This document shows, in pieces, positions 8,758 through 21,000 of a stretch of DNA of 64,000 nucleotides. Origin of the DNA: Cellulomonas sp. PhB150 (GTDB taxonomy: Bacteria; Actinomycetota; Actinomycetes; Actinomycetales; Cellulomonadaceae); the NCBI RefSeq assembly GCF_003755175.1, contig NZ_RKHX01000001.1, positions 682,001-746,000 on the forward strand. Direction: 5' to 3'. The notes under the pieces were generated by a model. It was not told where the DNA came from, made no database searches, and saw only the letters and a list, made by a program, of their open reading frames with translations. The number at the start of each line of letters is the position of its first letter. Within the stretch, counting starts at the first letter, position 1. A program made the position numbers and the translations under genes.

Positions 8758-8853
8758 CCCCGCACCACCGACACCTCCGCGGCAACACGCATCGAGCGGG
8801 GGTGTGCTCTGCGTGGAGATCGGGTGTCGGCGGCGCGGGAGCATCCGTGCGCG

Positions 8854-8921
8854 GCGTCGTCGGGGTCGCCGACGACGCTCCGCACGCCCGGCACCGGGCG
8901 GCCGTGGTGCCCGGGTGCCGG
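8854..8921 (-). terminator. double-hairpin terminator after leuA
   Basis: Two GC-rich inverted repeats follow the leuA stop. The nearer has arms 8888-8899 and 8909-8921 with a one-base bulge. The farther is a perfect 10-bp stem, arms 8854-8863 and 8869-8878, with a 5-base loop. They occupy the non-coding gap between leuA and recO. Confidence 0.65.
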
Positions 8922-8934
8922 AAGCGGGAGGTCG

Positions 8935-12302
<3,368 letters not shown>

Positions 12303-12325
12303 CCGTGCACCGTACGCCCGCCGCG

Positions 12326-13576
12326 TCAGGACCGGGCTGCGGGTCCTCGCACGACGACGAACGAGTAGTCGCCGAACGCGACGGTCGCGCCGGGGCGCAG
12401 CCGGATCGGCTGGTCGACCGGGCAGACCACCTGCGCGCCGTCGGGCAGGGTCACGACCGTCCCGTTCGTCGACCCGCGGTCCGCGACCCAGACGCCGGTC
12501 GGCGTGACGGCGACCTGCAGGTGCGTCTTGGACACGGAGCGGCCCGGGTCGATGACGCGCACGATCTGGACGTCGATCGCGGCGGCCGGGTTGCGTCCGA
12601 CCAGAGCGACGCCCTCGACGACGACGCGGCGGCCGTCGCTCAGCGCGAGCTCGGCCGTGGTCGCAGGCTCGGGGACCGCCACCGGCTCGGGGCGCGGCAC
12701 GGACCGGCGGGTCATCTCGACCTCGGGGTCGAGGCCGACGGGTGTCACCACGAGCGGCTCGACCACGGTCGGCTGGACCTCGGCGGGCGGCTCGGCGAGC
12801 GGCTCGGCGAGAGCGAGAGCGGGCGCCCGGACGGGGGCGGCCGGGGGCGCGGGCGGAGGCGCGCCGACGTGCTGGGCGACCGGGCGCTCGCCGAGCATCG
12901 TCGTGCGGACCACCGGGATGGTCCGCGTGTCGACGTCGGGCCCGTGCTCACGCGGTGCAAGCGGCGCGAGCAGGAGCGGCTGGCTGCCCGTCACGGTGGG
13001 CGCCTCGGTGCCGTCCAGCGGAGAGAGCCACGGCGGGACGGGTGCCTCGACCGAGCGCGCCGCCCGCACGGCGGCGGCGCGGGGCGGGACGCGGACGTCG
13101 GTCGCGTCGTCGCGCCAGGCCGGAGCAGCGGGGGCGTCGCGCCGGATGTCGACCACCTCGTCGCGTGCTGCGCGGTCATGCCAGCCGCGGTTGCGGCCGG
13201 TGCGGTCGAACGCGGGCGACGCGAGCACGACGAGCTGGCCCACGCCGAACGCCAGCGCGCCGGCCGCGACCACGAGGCCGCGCAGCAGCACGCGCGCCAT
13301 GCCGATCGGCTGCAGGGTCTCGACGTCCGCGGTGCGCATGCCGAGCACGAGGCGGCCGAGCGTCCACCCGAGCCGCCCGTGCCACACCCACTGCAGCACG
13401 ACGACGGCGACGACGAGCAACGAGCCGAGCACGACGAGCACCGTGCCGCCGTCGGCCGCGGTGCCGACCAGGAGCGGCACGGCGGCGAGGCCCGCGACGA
13501 CCCCGTCGAGCAGGAAGCCCGCGAGCCGCCGTCCCAGCGAGGCGACGGTGGCGGGGGCCTGGGCGAGCGCGGTCAT
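12326..13576 (-). CDS. RDD-domain membrane protein with C-terminal FHA domain
   Basis: A 416-residue fusion. Residues 10-150 form an RDD membrane domain (starts SLGRRLAGFLLDGVVAGLAAVPLL, then two more hydrophobic spans). Residues 150-320 are a low-complexity Pro/Ala/Arg linker. The C-terminal FHA domain (about 330-405) has its phosphothreonine-binding core: GRN near the start, SVSKTH for the Ser and His contacts, and STNGT. FHA domains read phosphothreonine, so the protein is a plausible partner or substrate of the kinase encoded upstream in the same operon. The ATG overlaps the stop of the transglutaminase-fold gene by four bases. Confidence 0.88.
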   Translation of the reverse strand: MTALAQAPATVASLGRRLAGFLLDGVVAGLAAVPLLVGTAADGGTVLVVLGSLLVVAVVVLQWVWHGRLGWTLGRLVLGMRTADVETLQPIGMARVLLRGLVVAAGALAFGVGQLVVLASPAFDRTGRNRGWHDRAARDEVVDIRRDAPAAPAWRDDATDVRVPPRAAAVRAARSVEAPVPPWLSPLDGTEAPTVTGSQPLLLAPLAPREHGPDVDTRTIPVVRTTMLGERPVAQHVGAPPPAPPAAPVRAPALALAEPLAEPPAEVQPTVVEPLVVTPVGLDPEVEMTRRSVPRPEPVAVPEPATTAELALSDGRRVVVEGVALVGRNPAAAIDVQIVRVIDPGRSVSKTHLQVAVTPTGVWVADRGSTNGTVVTLPDGAQVVCPVDQPIRLRPGATVAFGDYSFVVVRGPAARS

Positions 13577-15870
13577 GAGGTCCTTCCTCGGCGCGACGGG
13601 CGGTGCCGGCCGCGCAGCGAGACGAGCGAGAGGCGCGCCCGCAGGCGGCGGCGGCGGGTCGCGCCGCGGCGCATCTCACGGACGGCCGTGTCGACGTCCG
13701 CCCAGTAGGCGGCGGCCTCGGCTGCGGTCGGTCGGTGCGCGGAGAACACCGCGCGGTCGGCGGTGCGGGCGAGCTGGGCGACGGTCCCGGCGGCGACGGG
13801 CTTCGCCCCCGAGCCTGCGAGCGAGTCGGTCAGCGTCCGCGCCGACTCGGTGCGGGTCGCGTGCGGGACGACCGGCTGGCGCAGGTCGACGGCGGCGTCG
13901 AGCACCTCGTCCCACCCGCCGGCGACGCGCTGGGCCGCGTCGCGCGTGCGACGGCGTCGGCGGCGTCGGCGGGCCTTGATCGCCCCGACGACGAGGAACG
14001 GCAGCGCGAGCAGCAGCAGCGGCACGGCGACGGCCCCGCCGACCAGCGCGATGGTGCGCCACAGCGGCACCGACGTGTCGGTGGCGGGCGGCGACTCCGG
14101 CTGGGGCTGCTCGGTGTCGTCGTCGGGCGGCTTGACCGCGTCTGGCGCGGGCGGGGGCGGCTGCACCACCTGCGGCTGCGGCTCGGACGGGTTCGGCTTC
14201 TCGTTCTCCTGCGGCGTCTGCTCGCGGGGCGGCGTGGCGTCGAACGGCACCCAGCCGTGGCCCGCGAAGGCGATCTCCACCCACGCCTGGATGTCCTTGC
14301 CGGTCACGGCGACGGGAGCGTCGGCGTCGACCGGGGTGCCGTCGGCGTCGGCAGGCGGGACGAACCCGAGGACGACGCGCGACGGGAGGCCCATCGCGCG
14401 CGCCATGAGAGCCATCGCCGAGGCGTACTGCTCGCCGTCCCCGACCATGAGGTCGCCGTCGAGCAGGGCGACCATCCGGCTCGCGCCGTGCCCGGACAGC
14501 GACGGCGCCTGACCGGCGTCGACGAGGCCGTCGCTGAAGTAGCCCTCCTCCGAGAGCCACTGCGAGAGCGTCTGCGCCACCTGCGCCGCCGTTCCTGCGT
14601 CGCGCGCCACGTCGGCGGCGGTGACACCGACGACGTCGGGCACCCCCGTCGCCGGCGGCTGGGACACGTCCTGCTCGTGCGCACCGCCGATCTCGCGCAC
14701 CGACGGGACGGGCGGCACGACGACGTCCATCGAGTACCGCAGGCCCGGGTGCAGCGCGCCGGTGAGCACGGCCGCGCCCGTCGCCTCGTTGAAGCGCAGA
14801 CCGTCGGCGGCCGCGTCGTCGCTGATGTCGATCGACGTCGCCTCGCCGACCGTCGGCAGCCACACGCCGGACAGGGCATCGATGTCGACGTCGACGTGGG
14901 CGGCCGTGCCGCGCACGTTCGTGGGGATCTCGTCGCCCACGCGCCGGAACTCCCCCGAGCTCTCGGCCGTGCCGTCGCCCGCGACGTTCCAGACGACGCC
15001 GTCGTAGCGGTCCAGGGTGGCCAGGCGCACCCGCGCACCGGCCGGCAGTCCGGCGACGGTGAAGAGGGTGGCGTCCTTCTGCCGCTTGACGAAGTCACGG
15101 AAGGCGGCGAGCGGGCTCGGGTACGCACGCGGGTCGAACGGCGGGACGATCTCGTCGCGCACGACGAGCCGGGGTGTCTCGCCGACCACGGCGGGAGCGC
15201 CGGCGATCGCCGCCCCGGCGGCCACGGCCGTGAGCACCGCGAGCGAGACGACGCGGCGCGCGCGCAGCAGCCCGGCACGCCAGGACGCCCACGGCAGCAG
15301 GACCAGGAGCAGCACCACGCCCGTGGCCAGCGGCGGGATGCTCGGAGCGCGTGTGCCGAGCAGTGCGACGACGCTCGCGACCAGCACGGGGACGACGGCC
15401 GCCGACGCAGCGGCGGCCGCGTTGCGCACCCGCAGGGCGAGCCCGAGTGCGGCGGCGGAACCGACGAGCGCGAGCAGGTACGGGGCGACGAGCAGGCCGC
15501 CGCTGTCGCCGACCGGAGGCTGCAGCGTGAGCATCTCCTGCCACGACGAGCCGACGCCGCGGGCCAGGGTCTCGAACGTGTCGAGCGTCGGGACGACGCC
15601 GGCGACGGTCGTCGTCGGCGCGGCCAGCGCTCCCCCGGCCAGCGCGTACACGACGACGAGCGAGGCGACGACGGACAGCGCCGACCACCCGCGCACGGCG
15701 GCAAGGACCGCGAGCCCACCACCGAGCAGGAGGCCGCCTACGACGGCCGGCAGTGCGGTCGTGCCGCCGTAGACGGCGAGCAGCGGCCACAGCGCGAGGG
15801 CGAGGGCGCCGAGCAGGCACGCCGTGTCGACGGCGGTGCGTGCCGCCGTGCGGACCGGGGCGCGCCTCAT
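13573..15870 (-). CDS. TgpA-like membrane protein with a degenerate transglutaminase domain
   Basis: A 765-residue protein: about seven membrane spans in residues 15-235, an extracytoplasmic region with a transglutaminase-like core (about 430-560), a Pro-rich stretch, a further span near 610-632, and a cytosolic basic C-terminus of the DUF4129 type. The fold is clear (MALMARAMGLPSRVVLGF; AWVEIAFAGHGWVPFDATP). The catalytic Cys position reads GDGEQYASAM, with Gly where Cys is expected. The catalytic His position reads IQAWVE, with Gln instead of His. Only the Asp (near 544) remains. Peptide crosslinking or thiol-protease activity is therefore unlikely; a binding role is inferred. It overlaps both neighbours by four bases. 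Confidence 0.88.
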   Translation of the reverse strand: MRRAPVRTAARTAVDTACLLGALALALWPLLAVYGGTTALPAVVGGLLLGGGLAVLAAVRGWSALSVVASLVVVYALAGGALAAPTTTVAGVVPTLDTFETLARGVGSSWQEMLTLQPPVGDSGGLLVAPYLLALVGSAAALGLALRVRNAAAAASAAVVPVLVASVVALLGTRAPSIPPLATGVVLLLVLLPWASWRAGLLRARRVVSLAVLTAVAAGAAIAGAPAVVGETPRLVVRDEIVPPFDPRAYPSPLAAFRDFVKRQKDATLFTVAGLPAGARVRLATLDRYDGVVWNVAGDGTAESSGEFRRVGDEIPTNVRGTAAHVDVDIDALSGVWLPTVGEATSIDISDDAAADGLRFNEATGAAVLTGALHPGLRYSMDVVVPPVPSVREIGGAHEQDVSQPPATGVPDVVGVTAADVARDAGTAAQVAQTLSQWLSEEGYFSDGLVDAGQAPSLSGHGASRMVALLDGDLMVGDGEQYASAMALMARAMGLPSRVVLGFVPPADADGTPVDADAPVAVTGKDIQAWVEIAFAGHGWVPFDATPPREQTPQENEKPNPSEPQPQVVQPPPPAPDAVKPPDDDTEQPQPESPPATDTSVPLWRTIALVGGAVAVPLLLLALPFLVVGAIKARRRRRRRRTRDAAQRVAGGWDEVLDAAVDLRQPVVPHATRTESARTLTDSLAGSGAKPVAAGTVAQLARTADRAVFSAHRPTAAEAAAYWADVDTAVREMRRGATRRRRLRARLSLVSLRGRHRPSRRGRTS

Positions 15871-17009
15871 GCCAGCGCCCGTCGCAGCAGGCGGGGCAGC
15901 TCGTCGAGGTCGCCGAGGGTGGACAGCGTGAGCGCACCCTGGCTGCGCACCGCGAGCTCGCCGTCGCGCACGCAGCGGACGACGAGGGTGCGCGTGCCGA
16001 ACGGGACGTACCGCGCGGCGACCCGGAGGTCGGCCTCGGTCGGCACCGAACCCGTGACGAGGATCGCGACCGTGACGTCGGGGGTCTCGCGCGTGACGCG
16101 GCGGCCCAGGATCGTCGCCCCGGCGCCGGTCGACGACGTCGAGATGGCCGAGCAGTCGTCGAGCAGCCGCGGGGGCGTGTCGACCCGCAGCGAACCGGGA
16201 CCGGCCAGGACGGCCAGCCCGCGCTCCTCGCGGATCACCTGCGCGCCGATCGACGCGACCGTCGACACCGCGAGCTCGAGCTCGTCCTCGTGCGCGTAGT
16301 CGGCGGGGTCGGTGGCCAGCGCGATGACGGTCTGCGTGCGGCGGGTGTCCTCGAACTGCTTGACCATCAGCACACCGCGGCGGGCGGTCGTGCGCCAGTG
16401 GATGTAGCGCCGGTCGTCACCCGCGACGTAGTCCCGCAGCGCGTGGAACGAGAGGTCGGCGTCGGTGATCTCGCGGGTCGACTGACCCTCGAGGTCGCGC
16501 AGCAGTCCCGCGCTCGCGCCGGCCAGCGGCACGACGCGCGGGTGGACGTAGAGGTCGACCGGCCGCGTCCACAGGACGCTGCGGCGCACGAGCCCCAGCG
16601 GGTCGCCGCGCACGGAGCGCACGGGCCCGACGACGACGACCGCGCGCTTCTCGGTCGGGATGGCGAACAGCTCGTCGTGCGTCCCACCGGGCGCCAGGCC
16701 GGGCACGCCCAGCTCGGCGACGTTGGTGCCGACAGGCAGCTCGATGCGCGAGGGCAGCGACCGCCGCCGCGCGCGGTTGGTGACCTCGACCCGCCCCACG
16801 GCGCGCTCGCCGATCCGCACCCGGCGGTCGGCCATGTCGAGCTCGACGTCGTAGCGGGCACGCCCGATCGTCATGAGCAGCGCCACGACGAGGACGGCGA
16901 CGAGGCCCGCCCCCAGCGCCGCGAGCTCGAGCCAGCCCAGCCAGCGACCCACCACGAGAGCGGCGGCCGCGACGAGGGCGACCCCCCATCCCAGCGGTGA
17001 GACGCGCAC
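15867..17009 (-). CDS. DUF58-domain membrane protein
   Basis: A 380-residue protein with two hydrophobic segments in the first 50 residues, a beta-rich region, then the DUF58 signature RDYVAGDDRRYIHWRTTARR near 195-215, followed by a von Willebrand-A-like fold. DUF58 proteins almost always occur with MoxR ATPases and transglutaminase-like proteins, which are the flanking genes here. MoxR/VWA pairs act as chaperone modules that remodel or insert metal or cofactor into target complexes. It lies 2 bases after the MoxR gene and overlaps the next gene by four bases, so the three are made together. Confidence 0.9.
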   Translation of the reverse strand: MRVSPLGWGVALVAAAALVVGRWLGWLELAALGAGLVAVLVVALLMTIGRARYDVELDMADRRVRIGERAVGRVEVTNRARRRSLPSRIELPVGTNVAELGVPGLAPGGTHDELFAIPTEKRAVVVVGPVRSVRGDPLGLVRRSVLWTRPVDLYVHPRVVPLAGASAGLLRDLEGQSTREITDADLSFHALRDYVAGDDRRYIHWRTTARRGVLMVKQFEDTRRTQTVIALATDPADYAHEDELELAVSTVASIGAQVIREERGLAVLAGPGSLRVDTPPRLLDDCSAISTSSTGAGATILGRRVTRETPDVTVAILVTGSVPTEADLRVAARYVPFGTRTLVVRCVRDGELAVRSQGALTLSTLGDLDELPRLLRRALA

Positions 17010-17011
17010 GC

Positions 17012-17968
17012 TCAGGCCGCCCGGACCGTCGGAGGCGGCGTCACCTCGAGCACGCGGGCCACGACCTCGGCCTGCGTCACGCCGGCGAACTCCGCCTCGG
17101 AGTCGAGGATGATGCGGTGCGCCAGGACGGGCTGGGCCAGCTGCTTGATGTCGTCGGGCAGGACGAACTCGCGTCCCTGCGAGGCGGCCCAGACCTTGGC
17201 GCAGCGGACGAGTGCCAGCCCGCCGCGCACGCTCGCGCCGAGCGCCGTGCGGCCGTCCTCGCGCGTGCCCTCCAGGAGGCGGGCGATGTAGTCGACGACC
17301 GCCTCCTCGATGTGGACCGTCGTCGCCAGGTCGGCCATGGTGCCGACCGCCTGCGTCGTGATGCGCGCGGTCAGGACCGACGTGCGGTCCTTCGCACCCG
17401 CGAGGATCTCGATCGCCGAGGCGCGGTCCGGGTAGCCCAGGGACGTCTTGAGCAGGAAGCGGTCGAGCTGCGCCTCGGGCAGCCGGTACGTGCCGGCCTG
17501 CTCGATCGGGTTCTGGGTGGCGATCACCATGAACGGGCGGCCGACGGGGTGCGTGATCCCGTCGACGGTGACGTTGCCCTCCTCCATGACCTCCAGCAGC
17601 GCGGCCTGCGTCTTGGGCGAGGCCCGGTTGATCTCGTCGGCCAGCACCACCGACGCGAAGATCGGGCCCGGGTGGAACTCGAACCGCTGCGTGCCCTGGT
17701 CGTAGATCGTCACGCCCGTGACGTCCGAGGGCAGCAGGTCCGGCGTGAACTGGATCCGGTTGTGCGTGCCCTGGACCGTCGCCGAGATCGCCTTGGCGAG
17801 GCTCGTCTTGCCGGTGCCGGGGGCGTCCTCGAGCAGCACGTGCCCCTCGGCCACCATCGCCGTGAGCGTGAGCCGGATCGTCTGCTCCTTGCCCAGGAGG
17901 GCCAGGCCGACGTTGGACACGAGGGCGTCGAACGTCTCGGCGAACCAGGCGCTCTGCTCGGGTGTCAT
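17012..17968 (-). CDS. MoxR-family AAA+ ATPase
   Basis: A 318-residue cytosolic AAA+ ATPase of the MoxR subfamily. Walker A is EDAPGTGKTSLAKAI, Walker B LADEINRASPKTQAALLEVM, sensor 1 TQNPIEQAGTYRLPEAQLDRF, followed by the C-terminal lid. ATG 17968 is chosen because an AAGGAG ribosome site lies about 10 bases upstream and family members begin near TPEQ..WF. ATG 18013, two bases after the previous stop, would add 15 residues. In this cluster it probably powers assembly or conformational change of the DUF58/transglutaminase-fold membrane proteins or the giant surface protein; that role is inferred. Confidence 0.93.
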   Translation of the reverse strand: MTPEQSAWFAETFDALVSNVGLALLGKEQTIRLTLTAMVAEGHVLLEDAPGTGKTSLAKAISATVQGTHNRIQFTPDLLPSDVTGVTIYDQGTQRFEFHPGPIFASVVLADEINRASPKTQAALLEVMEEGNVTVDGITHPVGRPFMVIATQNPIEQAGTYRLPEAQLDRFLLKTSLGYPDRASAIEILAGAKDRTSVLTARITTQAVGTMADLATTVHIEEAVVDYIARLLEGTREDGRTALGASVRGGLALVRCAKVWAASQGREFVLPDDIKQLAQPVLAHRIILDSEAEFAGVTQAEVVARVLEVTPPPTVRAA

Positions 17969-18016
17969 CTGGGTGTCTCTCCTTGGCGGTGCGGACGGGG
18001 TCGGGTGGCTCATGGG

Positions 18017-21000
18017 TCAGCCGCCACCAGCGGCTGCGGGCATCGTGAACTCGGCGGCGGACGACGGTCCGTCACCCTTCGAGCTGTGGGGCGTCACCAC
18101 GACCTTGACGACGGCGCCGGGAGCGGGGTCGCCCAGGTCGCCGACGGTGCGGCTCGCCGTGGTGTCGTCGACGTCGTCGCACTTCTTCTGGTCGACGCCG
18201 TCCACGGTCCAGCAGACCCTGAACGACACGCTCGCTCCGCCGCTCGGGCCCGCGGTCCACGCCGCGCTCAGCCTCGTCGGTGCGACGGTGTCGTCCGGCG
18301 ACAGCGACAGTCCGGAGACCGCACCCGGCGGCTCGCCCCACGTGAACGTCTGCGTCTGGCTCGCCTTGTCGCCGGACCCGGTGTTCGTCGTCGACGCCCA
18401 CACGCGCAGCGTGACGTCGGTGCCGCCGAGCCCGATCCAGTTGTCGATCCGGATGCCCGTCACGGACGTCTGCTCCGTCGTGACCTCACCCGTCGTGCGG
18501 TTGCCGCCCGCGCTGAGGACGTACGTGTACTGCAGGCCGCGTCCGCCACCGCTCGACGCCGCGTTCCACGAGATGTCCAGCGCCGTGGGGCGATTGAAGT
18601 TCCCGCGGTCGGAGACCGTCATCGTCAGCCCCGACGGGGTGCCGGGCGGCGTGGTGGCCGTGGCGGTCACGGCGGCACTCCACTCGCTCGAGCCCGCGGC
18701 GTTCACCGAGCGCACCTGGTACGTGTAGTCGGTCCCACCCGTCAGGCCGGTGAACGTCGCCGACGTGCGCGACCCGCCCACGGACTGCGGCGATCCGTCG
18801 GGCAGCTTGATCTCGTAGGCCGTGATCGGCGAGCCGTTGTCGGTCGCCGGGTTCCACGACACGGTGATCGACCCGTCGCCCACGGGCGCCGACGCCGCGA
18901 CGCCGCCCGGCGTGCCGGGCAGGCCGAACGTCGAGGCCGTCACGCTGCCCCTCGAGCCCCAACCGGCCTTGTTCTTCGCGCGGACCGAGACCGTGTACGG
19001 CTTGCCCGTCTCCGCGTCGTTGAACGTGTAGGAGCGCGTGCCGGCAGAGACCGTCGCCGTCGTCCCACCGGGGCCGTCGACCGTGACCTCGTAGGACCCG
19101 ATGCGGTCGCCGTTGGACTTCGGCTCGCTCCAGGTCACCTCGAGGATGCGCCCCGCCTTGGTGTCCGTCGGGTCCGCCTTGACCTCTGGCGCCTCGGGGA
19201 CGCCGGCCGGTGTCTCGCTCGCCGAGGGGCTCCAGCCGCTCGGGTCGGGCGCGTCGTTGTGGGCGCGCACGCGGACCGTGTAGCTGGTGCCGTTGCTCAG
19301 GCCGGTGAACGTGTGTCGCGTCGAGACCTCGGTGACCGTCGTGGTCGTCCCGCCCGTGAGCTCGACGGTGTACGACGTGACGGGAGACCCCTGCGAGTCG
19401 GGCACGTTCCAGGAGACGTCGAGCCGCCCGTCGCCGAACTCCACCGTCGGAGTCCCGGGCGCGTCCGGGACGGCGTCGGGGCGCGCGGGCTGCGAGGCCG
19501 GGCTCGGGTCGGACCAGCCGACCTCGTTCTGCGCGGCGACCGTGAACGTGTACTCGGTGTCGTTCGTCAGCCCGTCGAACGTGCAGGTCGTGCTCGCGCA
19601 CGACTTCTGCAGGTTGCCGGGTTGAGCCGTCAACCGGTAGCCGGTGATCGGCGTACCGCGGCTGTCGGGCGCACGCCAGGACAGCACGACCGTGCGGTCG
19701 CGGACCTCGCCGACGCGCGGCGCGGTCGGCGTCGCGGGCTTGCCGCGCACGGTGACCGTGATCCGGCCCTCGGCGTCACGGTCGGGGTCGCCCGTGACGT
19801 CCCGCACGCGGAAGCGGACCACCATCGAGCCGATGAAGCCCTCGTTCGGGCGCACGCTCACGGTCGAGGCCGTCCGTCCGGCGGTCCCGGAGTCGGGCGT
19901 CTCGACGACCGCGTCGACGACCTTCAGGGGTGAGTCCGGGAAGGGGTTGAAGGCGTCGTCGAGCACGTTGAGCGTGACCTGCTGCCCCTCGGCGCCGTCG
20001 GGCACCGAGCGGTCGACCACGCGGGCGGTGGAACGCGTGCTCGCGATCACGCGCAGGTCGATCGTCGTGTCCAGGACACCGGTGCGGCCGTAGCCGACCT
20101 TCAGGGCGAGCTGGCCCGTGCGGCCCTTGGCGGTCGACTCCGCGGCCGAGACCGAGAGCATCGTGCCCTCGAGCGTCGCGGTGAAGCCCGGCGGGACGGC
20201 GGACGCGAGCGAGTAGGAGTACCGGTTCGCGGCACCCGTCGCTCCCTCCGGACCCGTGGTGAACGACTGCAGGTCGACCTTGATCGGCGCCTCTCCGGGC
20301 GCGACCTCGAGGACGGAGGGCGTGAACGTCGGCGGGTGGTCCTCCAACGCGTACACGGTGATCGGCAGCGTGAGGAAGGCCGTGCGCGCGCGCGTGTCGG
20401 ACGTGCTGGTGGCGTCGGTCACCGGGATCGTGATCGAGGCGTTCCCGGCGAACCCCTTCGCCGACGTGAACTCGACATGGCCGTCGTCCTGGCCGACGAG
20501 CGACGCGCCGTTCGAGTTGGAGGCGGTGATGCCGTTCAGGTCCGCGACGCTCGGCTCGCGCCCGGGAGCGACCTTGACGTACTCGTCCAGCGCGATCTCC
20601 AACGGCTCGCCCGAAGCGACGCGCAGGGCAGGGGCGTTCGGGCGCAGGGTCGGCGGGAAGTCTCCCAGCGCGGGGACGGTGATGAAGGCGTACGAGGCGA
20701 CCTTCCCGCCGGGCGCCGTGGTGTTGGTCAGGAGGAACGGCACGGTCTGGGCGTGGTCGACGAGCGTCACGATGACGTTCCCGGACGGGTCCACACGCGC
20801 GACGTCCGCCACCGTCGAGGGCACCGAGACGGCGAGGTCGTCGAGCGGACCGCTCGGGTTCTGCGCCACCGCGAGCACGTCGACCGACACCTCCGCCAGG
20901 CCGAACGTCTCGGCCGGGGGCACGACGACGTCGCGGGCGATCGGGCGCAGCACCTCGGCCTTGTCGTCCACGTTGACGGTCAGGACGGCCGTGTCCCGTC

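Noticed and set aside
8746..8844. Longer start for recO
   Set aside because: RecO proteins begin at SLYRDEA; the extension crosses the non-coding gap.
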